Assembly (NCBI RefSeq): GCF_019797825.1
Contig: NZ_CP081855.1
Span: forward strand, 1 to 64,000
DNA from: Limosilactobacillus panis
Lineage (GTDB): Bacteria > Bacillota > Bacilli > Lactobacillales > Lactobacillaceae
Length of the DNA stretch: 64,000 nt
Reading direction: 5' to 3'
The notes beneath the pieces are model-generated. The model made no database searches, was not told the origin of the DNA, and was given only the letters and a program-made list of their open reading frames with translations. Shown one piece after another: positions 10,125-20,134 of the stretch. The translations under genes and the position numbers were made by a program. Positions within the stretch are counted from its first letter, which is position 1. Each line of letters starts with the position of its first letter.

Positions 10125-11195
10125 TTAATGGTGCTTACGATTATGCTTGGCCAAGGCGAAGGTCAGGATGGTGGCGACCAGGCAGTAGGCCAGCGAGTTC
10201 CAGCCCAAGGCGGTTAGTCCCCAGTGCCGGTACACCTGGATTGGGGACCCAAAGATGGCAACGGTAAAGCCCAATAGGATTAAGAGCAGGACCCCGGTCC
10301 ACTGGTTGCCCATCAGTGTGCTAAAGAGGGCTAGTAAGACCAGGTTAACAATGTAGACCGGGCGAAGAGTTAAAAAGCCACCCCGCGCGGCGATTCTTCC
10401 CGAGGCTTGGTTGGCAAAGATATCGACAATCCCGAGGATGAGAAGGATCAGGCTGAGCTGGTTGGCGCTGAAGTGGAGCGTTTGCCGGATTAGGGGCCGG
10501 ATGTAGGTGTAGTAACCATAGAGGGTTGCCGCCGCGCAGATGACAAAGCAGATTCCCCACCACACTTGGTAGTCTTTAAAGAGGAGCAGCTGATCACGAA
10601 AGTCTCCCTTTTCACCGGGCAGGTTGCGGGGGAGGACCATAAAGGCCAGCAGGGTCGCGACCGCCGTGACCACCGCTACCATCACAAAGGCATCTTGCCA
10701 GCGCCAGTGGTTGGCAATGATGGTACCCAACGGGACTCCGACCACGGAGGCCAAGCTAAAGCCGGTGTAAATATAGGCGACTGCCATTGACCGCTGCTTA
10801 GGATCCTTAGCCAGCTGGTATACGATAACGGAAAGAACTGACTCAATCATCCCCGCCACCGACGCGGTGATAACCTGGGAAAGCAGGAAAATATTTAGGG
10901 TGGGCGAACAGGCACTTAGAATTGTCCCCACCAAAAAGACTAACAGCATCCCGACCAACAGGGAGTACTTGTTATAGTGGTTGGTGCCGAGGGCGACCAG
11001 TGGGGTCACAATGGCGTAGGTCCAGGCAAAAGCCGCCACCAGCCAGGAAACCTGGCTTAAAGACTCGTGGTAGGTGCCCGCAATCAGTGACAGGTTCCCG
11101 ACAACCATGAACTCATTACAGCCCAGCATGAATGAGATTAAAACGAACGTGACAATGAGAATGTTAAATTGGTGACTACTAAGTTTCTGGGTCAT
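10125..11195 (-). CDS. MFS transporter of the DHA1 drug/sugar-efflux type, shortened near the C-terminus
   Basis: Membrane exporter of the major facilitator superfamily, 356 residues and mostly hydrophobic. The first helix carries GCNEFMVVGNLSLIA, as in AraJ/NepI-like DHA1 proteins, and the helix 4-5 region has YTGFSLASVVGVPLGT. DHA1 relatives usually run to 385-400 residues. Here GSPIQVY near residue 315 is joined directly to RHWGLTALGWNSLAY, which looks like an in-frame loss of about 40 residues around helices 11-12. The reading frame is open, so a product is made, but transport may be impaired. Substrate unknown. It is divergent from gdpP. Confidence 0.8.
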   Translation of the reverse strand: MTQKLSSHQFNILIVTFVLISFMLGCNEFMVVGNLSLIAGTYHESLSQVSWLVAAFAWTYAIVTPLVALGTNHYNKYSLLVGMLLVFLVGTILSACSPTLNIFLLSQVITASVAGMIESVLSVIVYQLAKDPKQRSMAVAYIYTGFSLASVVGVPLGTIIANHWRWQDAFVMVAVVTAVATLLAFMVLPRNLPGEKGDFRDQLLLFKDYQVWWGICFVICAAATLYGYYTYIRPLIRQTLHFSANQLSLILLILGIVDIFANQASGRIAARGGFLTLRPVYIVNLVLLALFSTLMGNQWTGVLLLILLGFTVAIFGSPIQVYRHWGLTALGWNSLAYCLVATILTFALAKHNRKHH

Positions 11196-11378
11196 TTTTC
11201 CTCCACAAATGTGCTTAAGCGTTTCATAATTATTTTACTGCTATTAGTAATATACTTGTATTAAAGGGGTTAGTAGACTGCTGATTTTATAAAGCAAGAC
11301 GAGCCCCTGGTTGATGTGATATGATAGGATTATCCAAGAAAAAAATGGGCTGACTAGGTCCTTTTTGGGAGGATTACT

Positions 11379-13400
11379 ATGCAAAAGTTTTTCAGTCGTG
11401 AAACCTGGCTGTTTTATTTTAAACACCCAGCGGTCCGCTGGAATGTCTGCTATTTGCTATTATTAACCATAATTAGTTTATGTTTTGCCTTTGTCTTTAA
11501 CTGGCTAGTAGGGGTCGTTGTGCTGGTGATCGCCCTCGTCGGCGGCCTGACCAGTGTGAAGCAGCTGCGCCGGCTCGTCATTGACGCTAATGAGTACCTG
11601 AATCACTTGCTATACCAGATTAAGCAAGGCCAGCAAGAGGCTCTCTTAGAGATGCCGATGGGGATGATCATCCTTAACCGCCAGCACGCGGTAGAGTGGA
11701 TTAACCCTTACATGGCGCGGTATTTTAGCTTGATGCGGGTAGTTGGCAAGCCGCTTGTCGAGGTCGATCAAGAGCTCGCGCAGTTGGTTTTGCAGCATGC
11801 GGATGACCAGAAAGCGCAGGTCGTATCGTGGCAGGGACGGCAATTTGAGTTTCTCGTCCAGAACAAGAACCACGTGGTCTACCTGATGGACGTCACGAAG
11901 TATGAACAAATCAGTAAACAGTTTAAACGAGAGCAGATTTTCCTCGGGAATATCTACCTCGATAACTACGATGAGTTGATTCAAGGGATGAGCGATTCCG
12001 CGGTCTCCAACCTCCATAATTACGTTACCTCGGAGATTAACAAGTGGGCGACCGCCAATCACCTTTTGATGAAAATCATTGATGATGATAACTACCTGAT
12101 TATCGGGCACGAGGCTTCACTCCAGGCCCTGGAAAAGAAGAAATTTAAGATCTTGGACGTAATCCGGGAAAACACGTCCCAACGCAACTCGCCGGTGACC
12201 CTGAGTGTCGGGATCGCCTATGGGGAAAGCGACCTGATCAAACTGGCTGACACGGCCCAGAATAACCTGGACCTTGCCCTTGGTCGGGGAGGCGACCAGG
12301 TTGTTGTCCGCTCTAAGGATAAGCCGGCCCGCTTCTACGGTGGAAAGACTAACCCGATGGAGAAACGGACCCGGGTACGGGCACGGATGATTAGTCAGGC
12401 CTTACGGGAATTACTTAATCAGGCGGACCAGCTCTTCGTCATGGGCCATAAGAACCCCGACATGGACTCGCTGGGTGCCTGTTTAGGAATTCGCCGGATT
12501 GCTGAAATGAACGGCAAGGAGTGCTGGATCGTGGTCGATGATGAGCACCAGCACTCTGACATCCGCCGACTGATGCGGGAAATCGATAACTACCAGGGAA
12601 TCAAAGACCACGTGATTTCTCCCGAGGCAGCCATTAACAAGGCCACCAGCAATAGCCTGTTGGTCATGGTGGATCACGCTAAGGAAAGCATCACAATCTC
12701 GCCGGCCCTCTTTGAGAAGCTGCAAAACCGCCTCGTAATCATTGACCACCACCGGCGGGGCGAGGAGTTCCCCGAGAACCCACTGTTGGTTTATATCGAG
12801 CCCTATGCCTCTTCAACCTGTGAGCTGATTACCGAGATGTTTGAGTACCAGCCACGTGAAGGAAAGGGGCTCAACAAGCTTGAGGCTACCACGATGCTGA
12901 CGGGAATCCAGATCGATACGAAGTCATTTACCAAGAGTGCCGGGACGCGGACATTTGATGCCGCCTCCTACCTGCGTTCGGCGGGGGCTGACGGGATGAT
13001 GATCCAGGCCTTTATGAAGGAGGATTCGCACAGCTTCATGGAGCGGAACCACCTCCTGGCCCGGGCCGAAATTAATAACGCGGTAGCTATTTGTGCCGGC
13101 GAAGAGGACCGCTATTACGACTCAGTAACGGCGGCCCAGGCAGCCGACATGCTCCTGCAGATTGCGGGGGTGGACGCTTCGTTTGTAATTACCCTCCGGT
13201 CAGACAACGTGATTGGCGTTTCGGCCCGGTCGATGGGCGACTTTAACGTCCAGGTAATTATGGAAAAGATGGGCGGTGGCGGCCACCTCGCCAACGCGGC
13301 GACCCAGATTAGTGGTCAGACAATTGCCCAAGTTAAGGAAACACTGCTGGGCCTGTTGAAACAGGACCCAGTTGATGAAACAGAAGAAACAGAGGAGTGA
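11379..13400 (+). CDS. gdpP: Cyclic-di-AMP phosphodiesterase GdpP
   Basis: Membrane enzyme that hydrolyses c-di-AMP to pApA and so controls osmotic and cell-wall homeostasis. The 673-residue architecture is complete: two N-terminal helices (about 12-55), a degenerate PAS domain, a degenerate GGDEF domain (about 170-305), then DHH/DHHA1 domains with GHKNPDMDSLGACLG, VDHAKE, IDHHRRGEEFPENP and the terminal GGGGHLANAATQ. A GGGAGGA site precedes the ATG. It ends at rplI with a stop codon inside that gene's ribosome site, giving tight gdpP-rplI coupling as in other Firmicutes. Confidence 0.95.
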   Translation: MQKFFSRETWLFYFKHPAVRWNVCYLLLLTIISLCFAFVFNWLVGVVVLVIALVGGLTSVKQLRRLVIDANEYLNHLLYQIKQGQQEALLEMPMGMIILNRQHAVEWINPYMARYFSLMRVVGKPLVEVDQELAQLVLQHADDQKAQVVSWQGRQFEFLVQNKNHVVYLMDVTKYEQISKQFKREQIFLGNIYLDNYDELIQGMSDSAVSNLHNYVTSEINKWATANHLLMKIIDDDNYLIIGHEASLQALEKKKFKILDVIRENTSQRNSPVTLSVGIAYGESDLIKLADTAQNNLDLALGRGGDQVVVRSKDKPARFYGGKTNPMEKRTRVRARMISQALRELLNQADQLFVMGHKNPDMDSLGACLGIRRIAEMNGKECWIVVDDEHQHSDIRRLMREIDNYQGIKDHVISPEAAINKATSNSLLVMVDHAKESITISPALFEKLQNRLVIIDHHRRGEEFPENPLLVYIEPYASSTCELITEMFEYQPREGKGLNKLEATTMLTGIQIDTKSFTKSAGTRTFDAASYLRSAGADGMMIQAFMKEDSHSFMERNHLLARAEINNAVAICAGEEDRYYDSVTAAQAADMLLQIAGVDASFVITLRSDNVIGVSARSMGDFNVQVIMEKMGGGGHLANAATQISGQTIAQVKETLLGLLKQDPVDETEETEE

Positions 13401-13405
13401 CAGAC

Positions 13406-13858
13406 ATGAAGGTTATTTTTACACAAGATGTTCGTGGACGCGGTAAGCGGGGCCAAGTCAAGGAAGTTCCAGACGGCTACGCCCAAAACTACCTGATTAA
13501 GCGGGGCCTGGCTAAGCAGGCTACCAAGGCGGCAATGAGCCAGTTGGCGGGCCAAAAGCGGGCCGAAGAAAAGCATGCCGCTGAAGAATTGGCCGAAGCT
13601 AAGAAGGTCAAGAAGGTCTTGGAAAACGACAAGACGGTTGTTGAACTGAGCGGGAAGGCCGGTACTGATGGCCGGATGTTTGGCTCGATTTCCACTAAGC
13701 AAATTGCCACGGCCCTCGAAAAGCAGTACAAGGTCAAGATTGACAAGCGGAAGATTGAACTGGCCGCCCCAATCAAGGCCCTTGGTTACGTTAACGTGCC
13801 AATCAAGCTGCACCCAGAAGTAACTGCTGAAATTCGGGTTCACATTGCCGAAAAGTAG
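13406..13858 (+). CDS. rplI: 50S ribosomal protein L9
   Basis: Large-subunit protein that stabilises 23S rRNA, 150 residues. An earlier in-frame GTG overlaps the gdpP stop, but the ATG giving MKVIFTQDVRGRGKRGQVKEV matches the family N-terminus and sits eight bases after GAGGAG, so I take that start. The N-terminal domain, long central helix rich in Lys/Glu/Ala, and C-terminal domain ending AEIRVHIAEK are all present. Confidence 0.97.
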   Translation: MKVIFTQDVRGRGKRGQVKEVPDGYAQNYLIKRGLAKQATKAAMSQLAGQKRAEEKHAAEELAEAKKVKKVLENDKTVVELSGKAGTDGRMFGSISTKQIATALEKQYKVKIDKRKIELAAPIKALGYVNVPIKLHPEVTAEIRVHIAEK

Positions 13859-13891
13859 TTGGTAAATTGTTAAGACAAAAGAGGTATCGCC

Positions 13892-15304
13892 ATGGATAAT
13901 GCACCAATGCAAGAAGAACCGCGCGATATTGAAGCAGAAAAAGCAGTTCTTGGAGCTGCTTTTTTAAGTAAAAACGCGCTGGCGGATGCAATGGAATACT
14001 TGGAACCGCATGACTTCTACAAGCGTGCCCATCAGTTGATCTTTGGAAAAATGGTTGACCTCTATGAGGATGACCAGCCGATCGACCCGATCATGATGAA
14101 CAGTGCCTTGGCTAAGGATAACCAGACGGAAAACGTTGGTGGCCCGGCCTACATTGCGGAACTGGCCTCCTCTGTCCCCTCCGCTAGGGACGTCAGCTAC
14201 TATGCCAAGATTGTCCATGATAAGGCGACCCGGCGGCGGTTGATCAACACCGCTACAAAGATCATCAACAAGGGTTACGCCGACGATGAACGAATCGAAG
14301 ACCTGCTGGACTCCGCCGAACAAGACATCATGCGGGTCTCAGAAGGCAATAACCAGTCGGACTTTAAGAAAATCAACACGGTCCTTGATGAGTCCTTAAA
14401 CCACATCGATGAGCTCTCCCAGCAAAAGACCGACGTGACGGGGCTCAAGACCGGCTACAAGCAGCTGGATGAAATGACCACGGGACTCCATAAGGACGAA
14501 CTGGTTATCATCGCAGCCCGGCCTGCGGTGGGGAAGACGGCCTTTGCTCTAAACATCGCCCAGAACGTGGCCACCCGGACAGACGATGATGGCAAACGGA
14601 CCTCGGTAGCCATCTTTAGCCTGGAAATGGGGGCTGAGTCCCTGGTCAACCGGATGCTGTGTGCGGAAGGTAACATCAATGCGAACCACCTGCGAACCGG
14701 GCAGTTGACGCCCGAAGAGTGGGAAAGCATGTACATGGCCATGGGGACCCTGTCGAATGCCCAAATCTTCATCGATGATACACCGGGGATCAAGGTGGCC
14801 GAAATCCGGGCCCGTTGCCGGCGGCTGGCTAAGGAACAAGGTAACCTGGGCCTGATCGTAATCGACTACCTCCAGCTAATTGAAGGGAGCAACCCCGACA
14901 ATCGGCAACAGGAAGTTTCAGAAATTTCGCGGCAGCTCAAGAAGCTGGCCAAGGAACTGGAGGTCCCGGTAATTGCCCTTTCTCAGCTGTCACGGGGAGT
15001 GGAACAACGGCAAGATAAGCGGCCGGTCCTCTCCGATATCCGGGAATCTGGGTCAATCGAACAGGATGCCGATATCGTTAGTTTCCTTTACCGGGACGAT
15101 TATTACGAGCACGACGAAGACGATGATGAGGACCAGGGGGGTGGCCCTGGCCAACAGGACGACGATGATGCCGCCAACGTCAGTGAAGTCGAAGTCATTA
15201 TCGAAAAGAACCGGTCTGGTCCGCGGGGAACGGTCAAGCTGCTGTTTGCCAAGTCGTACAACAAGTTTGCGTCGGTGGCCTACGTTCCAGAAGACCACCA
15301 GTAA
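13892..15304 (+). CDS. dnaB: Replicative DNA helicase DnaB
   Basis: Hexameric helicase that unwinds DNA ahead of the fork, called DnaC in B. subtilis. The N-terminal domain (EPRDIEAEKAVLGAAFL, HDFYKRAHQLIFGKM) interacts with primase; the RecA-like domain carries Walker A AARPAVGKTAF and Walker B LIVIDYLQLI, then RQLKKLAKEL and SDIRESGSIEQDAD. Around residues 405-430 is a long acidic insert rich in Asp/Glu with GGGPGQQ, between DDYYEH and the final beta strands. The insert is a loop expansion and does not disrupt motifs. It follows gdpP-rplI. Confidence 0.97.
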   Translation: MDNAPMQEEPRDIEAEKAVLGAAFLSKNALADAMEYLEPHDFYKRAHQLIFGKMVDLYEDDQPIDPIMMNSALAKDNQTENVGGPAYIAELASSVPSARDVSYYAKIVHDKATRRRLINTATKIINKGYADDERIEDLLDSAEQDIMRVSEGNNQSDFKKINTVLDESLNHIDELSQQKTDVTGLKTGYKQLDEMTTGLHKDELVIIAARPAVGKTAFALNIAQNVATRTDDDGKRTSVAIFSLEMGAESLVNRMLCAEGNINANHLRTGQLTPEEWESMYMAMGTLSNAQIFIDDTPGIKVAEIRARCRRLAKEQGNLGLIVIDYLQLIEGSNPDNRQQEVSEISRQLKKLAKELEVPVIALSQLSRGVEQRQDKRPVLSDIRESGSIEQDADIVSFLYRDDYYEHDEDDDEDQGGGPGQQDDDDAANVSEVEVIIEKNRSGPRGTVKLLFAKSYNKFASVAYVPEDHQ

Positions 15305-15349
15305 TAACTATTTGTCTAGCCCTGGTGGCGGGACATGAATATACGGAGA

Positions 15350-15394
15350 AAGTAAGGCTAGAGAAAAAGGTGTTTTTTTCCAGCCTTTTCTTTG
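15350..15394 (+). terminator. Terminator after dnaB
   Basis: AAGGCT and an adjoining A-rich arm pair with a T-rich arm and AGCCTT, followed by TTCTTT. The only structure in the 100-base gap before the next gene. Confidence 0.6.
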
Positions 15395-15416
15395 CAATCG
15401 GGAGGAGATGTCACGG

Positions 15417-16618
15417 ATGCAAAAAGAAAACGGGGTTCAACTGAAGTGGCTGCTGGTTGGAATCTTCATCAGTAGTATCGGAAACAGTTTTGTCTGGCCC
15501 CTTACCACTATCTACATACATGAACAATTGCACGAGTCGCTGACCGTTTCCGGGATTATCCTGCTCTTCTACTCGGGGGCAAACGTGGTCGGCAGCTACA
15601 TCAGCGGGTTCTTATTTGACCGCTATAACCCCCGCCACCTGTTGCTCAACGGTTCCATCGTGGCCACCATTGTGATTGCGTTGATGATCTTCTTCAACGG
15701 CTGGCCAATTTACGCCTTTCTGTTGACCGCCATTGGCTTTTTCAACGGCTGGATCATGACGATGATCAACTCCTACGCCACCCGGACGGGCCAGGATGGA
15801 CGCTACGTCTTCAACATGCTTTACTTTGCTAATAACTTGGGGATGGTGATTGGGACCACGATTGTCGGCCCTCTCTACCAGTACGCGCATGGTAATATTG
15901 CGCCCCTCTTTACGATTACCACTGTCCTCTACCTCATCTTCATCCTGATTGTCTTTGTCCACTTTAAAGATGGGGACGATAAGGCTAGTGGGAAGACGCC
16001 GACGGTCGATATTACGGGGGACCAACGGGCGGCCAAGATGCCCAAGGCCAACCTGTGGGTCTGCTGGACCTTCTTCATTAGCCTCTGCGTAATCTGGATG
16101 ATGTACGAGCAGTGGTCCAGTAACCTCTCCGTCTTCATGACCGAACGGGGATCTCGATGACCAAGTACAGCCTCCTGTGGACAATTAACGGAATCCTGAT
16201 TGTCCTGGCCCAACTAGCCCTCTCCTGGATTAACCGCTGGTACAACAACCCCTACATGTTGGTTTACATTGGGACGTTCACCATCGCTTTGTCCTTTGTC
16301 CTCCTTTTGGTTGCCAAGACCTACGGCTGGTTCATTTTAGCGATGGTGGTCCTGACGATTGGGGAGGCCACGGCCATCCCGACGATACCGGCGATTGTGA
16401 ACAGCCTTTCGCCCGTCGCGGTGAAGGGGAAGTATCAGGGAATCTTGAATGCCTACTCCTCACTTGGGAAGGCATTCGGGCCCCTCTTTGGTGGCCTGGT
16501 AATCGGTGCGGCTTCCTACCACGTCCTCTTCGTGATCTGTGCGGCGTCAATCCTGGCTATTGAGGTAATCATCCTCCTGGTTGCCAAGTTGAAACGGCAG
16601 GCAACTAAAGAATTCTAG
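15417..16618 (+). pseudogene. MFS transporter interrupted by a frameshift
   Basis: Two overlapping reading frames make one MFS transporter of about 400 residues. The first runs from MQKENGVQLKWLLVGIFIS (ATG nine bases after GGAGGAG) through six to seven helices to SVFMTERG, then shifts to a stop. The second continues without homology loss from SMTKYSLLWTINGILIV to the end. The break lies in CGGGGATC at about 16145-16155: one extra G restores the expected GIS-MTKYS junction. This is either a real one-base deletion, giving a pseudogene or phase-variable gene, or a sequencing error in a G run. The first half starts with a typical transporter pattern (NSFVWPLTTIYIHEQL). Substrate unknown. Confidence 0.85.
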
Positions 16619-16630
16619 GAAGTGATCGTG

Positions 16631-16939
16631 GTGTTTTATAACAGCTTCGATAATGTTCACGGCGAGGACCGCTTCGGCCTGGTCGGGAAAACCGGGGATT
16701 GTTTTCGCGAGAACCGGCAACTGGTCCTGCCATGTTACAAGTGCCAACAGGGACCACTGGTAATTGCGGAACGGAACTGGGTCGCCACCAATAATGATGA
16801 CTCCCAGCAATACCAGATTGTGGTCCGCTGTGCCCACTGTGGGGCGGTTGATGAGTTTACCGTCAATGATGGGCGTGAGCACCAAATTGGAAAACTTCGG
16901 CATGCTCACCAAAGGCCCAGTGAACAGGATTTAAAATAA
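16631..16939 (+). CDS. Hypothetical protein with two CxxC pairs
   Basis: Small protein of about 102 residues that I do not recognise. It contains two Cys pairs, CYKC near residue 36 and CAHC near residue 68, spaced like a zinc-ribbon. The start is ambiguous: GTG codons exist at three in-frame positions, and the GTG chosen (MFYNSFDNVHGEDRFG) lies seven bases after AGGAAG. It directly follows the frameshifted transporter, so it was probably the last gene of that transcript. The downstream IS element begins four bases after its stop. Confidence 0.6.
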   Translation: MFYNSFDNVHGEDRFGLVGKTGDCFRENRQLVLPCYKCQQGPLVIAERNWVATNNDDSQQYQIVVRCAHCGAVDEFTVNDGREHQIGKLRHAHQRPSEQDLK

Positions 16940-16942
16940 GAT

Positions 16943-18734
16943 AAAGGGGCTGTGACATAAGTCCCAAATAATTAATGGAGTTAGATGAAATTTTCGGATT
17001 TCATTTAACTCCATTTTCCTTTAAAATATTAGTAAAAGAAAAGACATCGACTTGACCGTCGATGCCTCCAAAATACCCTCGAAAGGATACAAAAACATTG
17101 GAACCTGATTATAACATGAATCAACTTAGTTTGAACATACCTACTGCTTATGAACCTGAGTTAAATCATCCAGCACGTTATATTAATCGGCTGGTTGAAA
17201 GCTTAGCGCTGCGGCGACCCAATATTATGGGTCGACCAAGAGAGTATGATCCACGAATGCTGTTAAAGTTAGTTTTACTGGCTTACAGCTATGGTATCAT
17301 TTCCTCTAGGAAAATTGAACGCTTTGCTCGTGAAAACATTGTTGCGATGTGGTTGACTCAAGAACAGCGCCCAACCTACCGCACCATTGCTCGCTTCATT
17401 GTCTCCCAAGAATTGGAAGATATGATTCAGAGTAGTTTCAAGGAATTTCATGACTATTTAAAGGCTCAGGGAATGATCGATGAGGCTTCATTCATTGATG
17501 GCACTAAGATTTTAGCTAACGCAAATAAGTATTCCTTTGTTTGGAAGAAACACACCATTAAGTATCGCAAATTAAACGTTGAAAAGGCTCAAAAACTAAT
17601 TCGTGAAATTAAGCAAGCAGAAGTTAAGATTGATGTTGATGAAGATAGCTTTGACATTGATCAACTTGATACGATTATTGCCTTACTTGAACAACGGATT
17701 GAAGAGTTAAACCAACGGGTGGCCGAAACCGCAAAGGTTTCGCCCAATCCGGCCAAGCAGGAACGACGTCATGCCAAAAAGTATCTCCATGCTTTAGACC
17801 ATTGTCGTCAAAAGCATCTTGAATACCAAGCCCAATCGCAGATTGCTGGCCAACGTAATAGCTATTCCAAAACCGATTATGACGCTACTTTTATGCGTTT
17901 AAAGGAAGATCCGATGCGTAATGGTCAAACAAAGCCAGCGTATAATCTTCAAATTATGACTAGCTCACAGTACGTGCTGGGTTATGAACTCATGCAGAAC
18001 CCAACCGATACTAGAACATTAATCCCATTCTTATCTCATCTCGCCCAGAACGAAGTTTTGGGGCGAGAAATTGTTGCCGATGCTGGTTACGGATCAGAAC
18101 GCAATTATAAGTATATCGAAGATGAGCTATCTGATTGTACAGCTTTAATTCCTTACAGCACCATGATTAAAGAGAATAGCCGTAAGTGGCGTTCTGATGA
18201 TCGAAAAGTAATGAACTGGGAATATCATGAGGCTGATGACTTTTATGTAAACCCACAGGGCGTCCGATTCAACTTTAAACGATACGCATACCGAAATGAT
18301 AAATACAAATTCCGTCGTGATTTCAAAGTATATCAAGCAGAGAAGTATGATGAGAATCATCAAATTATTTCTCAGGCATTAACACCACATGGGAACACTA
18401 AGTACCTTATGGTGAACCCACAGTGGGAATATTTTAAGTCGAAAGCTCGCGAGTCGCTTTCAAATTCCAACACTTACTCCCGTCGTAAGTACGATGTAGA
18501 GACTGTTTTTGGTAACTTGAAGGCTTATTTGGGTTTTAAAAGATTCACAGTACGTGGTCTTAAGAAAGCCAAAAGACAAATTGGGATTGCTTTAATGGCA
18601 TTAAACATGAAGAAAATGGCCGGAAGGCCGCTCATTTTCTCAAAATATTCAGATAATCAAAAAGCTCCATTCAGAATTTTTGTTAAATTCCGAATGGAGC
18701 TTCTGATTCAGAGGCTTTTTGTCACAACCCCTTT
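16943..18734 (+). mobile_element. IS1182-family insertion sequence
   Basis: About 1.8 kb. The left end reads AAAGGGGCTGTGACATAA and the right end, on the opposite strand, AAAGGGGTTGTGACAAAA, giving terminal inverted repeats with few mismatches. Inside each end lies a further hairpin: ATGGAGTTAGATGAAAT with ATTTCATTTAACTCCAT on the left, and AAAGCTCCATTC with GAATGGAGCTTC on the right. One transposase gene fills the element. No convincing target-site duplication is visible at the ends chosen. Confidence 0.85.
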
Positions 18735-18753
18735 TTCTGTCTTATATTTATAA
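17098..18753 (+). CDS. IS1182-family transposase
   Basis: DDE transposase with the family's N-terminal region (NMNQLSLNIPTAYEPELNHP, RPREYDPRMLLKLVLLAYSYG), a catalytic Asp in EASFIDGTKILANANKYSF, and the downstream DDE regions VADAGYGSERNYKYIED and SRRKYDVETVFGNLKA. An open frame exists from an upstream ATG, but a TTG ten bases after AAAGGA is the likelier start; an ATG six codons later is another option. The gene is intact, about 550 residues, and runs across the right terminal repeat. Its AT content is higher than that of the flanking genes, consistent with acquisition. Confidence 0.85.
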   Translation: MEPDYNMNQLSLNIPTAYEPELNHPARYINRLVESLALRRPNIMGRPREYDPRMLLKLVLLAYSYGIISSRKIERFARENIVAMWLTQEQRPTYRTIARFIVSQELEDMIQSSFKEFHDYLKAQGMIDEASFIDGTKILANANKYSFVWKKHTIKYRKLNVEKAQKLIREIKQAEVKIDVDEDSFDIDQLDTIIALLEQRIEELNQRVAETAKVSPNPAKQERRHAKKYLHALDHCRQKHLEYQAQSQIAGQRNSYSKTDYDATFMRLKEDPMRNGQTKPAYNLQIMTSSQYVLGYELMQNPTDTRTLIPFLSHLAQNEVLGREIVADAGYGSERNYKYIEDELSDCTALIPYSTMIKENSRKWRSDDRKVMNWEYHEADDFYVNPQGVRFNFKRYAYRNDKYKFRRDFKVYQAEKYDENHQIISQALTPHGNTKYLMVNPQWEYFKSKARESLSNSNTYSRRKYDVETVFGNLKAYLGFKRFTVRGLKKAKRQIGIALMALNMKKMAGRPLIFSKYSDNQKAPFRIFVKFRMELLIQRLFVTTPFSVLYL

Positions 18754-18954
18754 CTTTTCCGACAATCGTATGAAAACCTTTTCATCCGACAAGTAAAAAG
18801 TTTCACAAGCTTAGACAACCCTAATACATACTCTAAGTAGGCGTGTAACAATAAATAATAAAACTCTCATTTTAAAAAAAACTAAAAATTATCAAACTTT
18901 GTGATAGTGTAAACATTGTAAAGCGATTGGATATATCTAAGGAGATGTATTGTT

Positions 18955-20076
18955 ATGAAAATCAAAGCTGCTGTTGTAGATAAGAAAGGTGCAAAGTTTG
19001 ATATTCGTGACGACGTTGAATTGGCTGATATGCAAGCTGACGACCTGCAAATTCACATGGTCGCAACTGGTATTTGCCACTCCGATGAAGCCCTTCGTAA
19101 GGGTGATGCCGAAATTGGTTACCCAATTATCTTAGGACACGAAGGTTCCGGGATTGTTGAAAAGGTTGGTCCTGAAGTTAAGGACTTCAAGCCTGGCGAT
19201 CACGTTATCCTGTCATTCTATGGCTGTGGTAACTGTATCAACTGTTTGAAGGGTAAGCCAACGAAGTGCTTGAACTACGCTGCTAACAACCTGTCAGGTG
19301 TTCGTCCTGACGGCAGTGCCCACTTTACTGAAGATGGCCACCAAGTTGATGACATGTTTGACCAATCATCATTCACTACCACCACTGTTGTTCGTGAGCG
19401 GAACGCTGTTAAGGTACCTAAGGACCTTGACCTGCGGAAGCTTGGACCTCTGGGCTGTGGTTACGTAACTGGTTCTGGGACCGTCTTCAACACATTGAAG
19501 CCTGAACCAGGTTCCACCATTGCCGTAACTGGTACTGGTGCCGTTGGTTTGGCTGCTATGATGGCTGGTAAGATTTCTGGCTGCACGAAGGTTATCGCAA
19601 TTGACCGTGTTCCAGAACGGCTGAACCTCGCCAAGGAATTGGGTGCTACTGACGCTATCAACACTAACGACGAAGACATGGTTAAGGCTATCCAAAAGCT
19701 GACCGATGGCAAGGGTGTTGACTACATTGTTGATACCACTGGTGTTACTAAGGTTATGCAAGACGCTATCCAAGCCTTAGCACAAGGTGGTGTTCTGGCT
19801 GCCATTGCCGTTACTGCTCAACACATCGACGTTAACACTTGGAACGACCTTTGCCCAGCTGACCGGACAATCGTTGGTGTTAACATGGGTGACTCAATTC
19901 CACAAGTTGACATTCCACGTCTGATTGAATTCTACAAGCTCGGCATGTTCGACTTCGACAAGACCGAAAAGTTCTACGACTTCGATCAAATCAACGAAGC
20001 CAACGCTGACTCTGTATCTGGCAAGACCATCAAGCCAGTTCTGATCATCGACAAGGACTACAAGCCAGGCAAATAA
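18955..20076 (+). CDS. Zinc-dependent NAD alcohol dehydrogenase, aryl-alcohol type
   Basis: Medium-chain dehydrogenase interconverting an alcohol and its aldehyde with NAD. Of 373 residues, catalytic zinc ligands are Cys41 (GICHSDEA), His62 (LGHEG) and a later Cys in PLGCGYVTG. Structural zinc Cys are 91, 94, 97 and 105. The Rossmann motif is GTGAVGLAAM. The fold resembles benzyl/aryl-alcohol dehydrogenases. Only 58 bases separate it from the aldehyde dehydrogenase, and no terminator lies between, so the two likely form an alcohol-aldehyde-acid route. The 220-base upstream gap begins at the IS end. It contains AAACTTTGTGATAGTG, a possible half-site for a redox regulator, but no full operator. 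Confidence 0.85.
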   Translation: MKIKAAVVDKKGAKFDIRDDVELADMQADDLQIHMVATGICHSDEALRKGDAEIGYPIILGHEGSGIVEKVGPEVKDFKPGDHVILSFYGCGNCINCLKGKPTKCLNYAANNLSGVRPDGSAHFTEDGHQVDDMFDQSSFTTTTVVRERNAVKVPKDLDLRKLGPLGCGYVTGSGTVFNTLKPEPGSTIAVTGTGAVGLAAMMAGKISGCTKVIAIDRVPERLNLAKELGATDAINTNDEDMVKAIQKLTDGKGVDYIVDTTGVTKVMQDAIQALAQGGVLAAIAVTAQHIDVNTWNDLCPADRTIVGVNMGDSIPQVDIPRLIEFYKLGMFDFDKTEKFYDFDQINEANADSVSGKTIKPVLIIDKDYKPGK

Positions 20077-20134
20077 TTTACCTAGTAAAGTTGGTTTAAG
20101 GCATTAGATAGTACGCTTGAAAGGAAGCAATAAA

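Noticed and set aside
18890..18925. Possible Rex or cre operator before the Zn alcohol dehydrogenase (TTTGTGATAGTG, TGTAAAGCGATT)
   Set aside because: Only half of a Rex palindrome and a poor cre match; not reported as a site.
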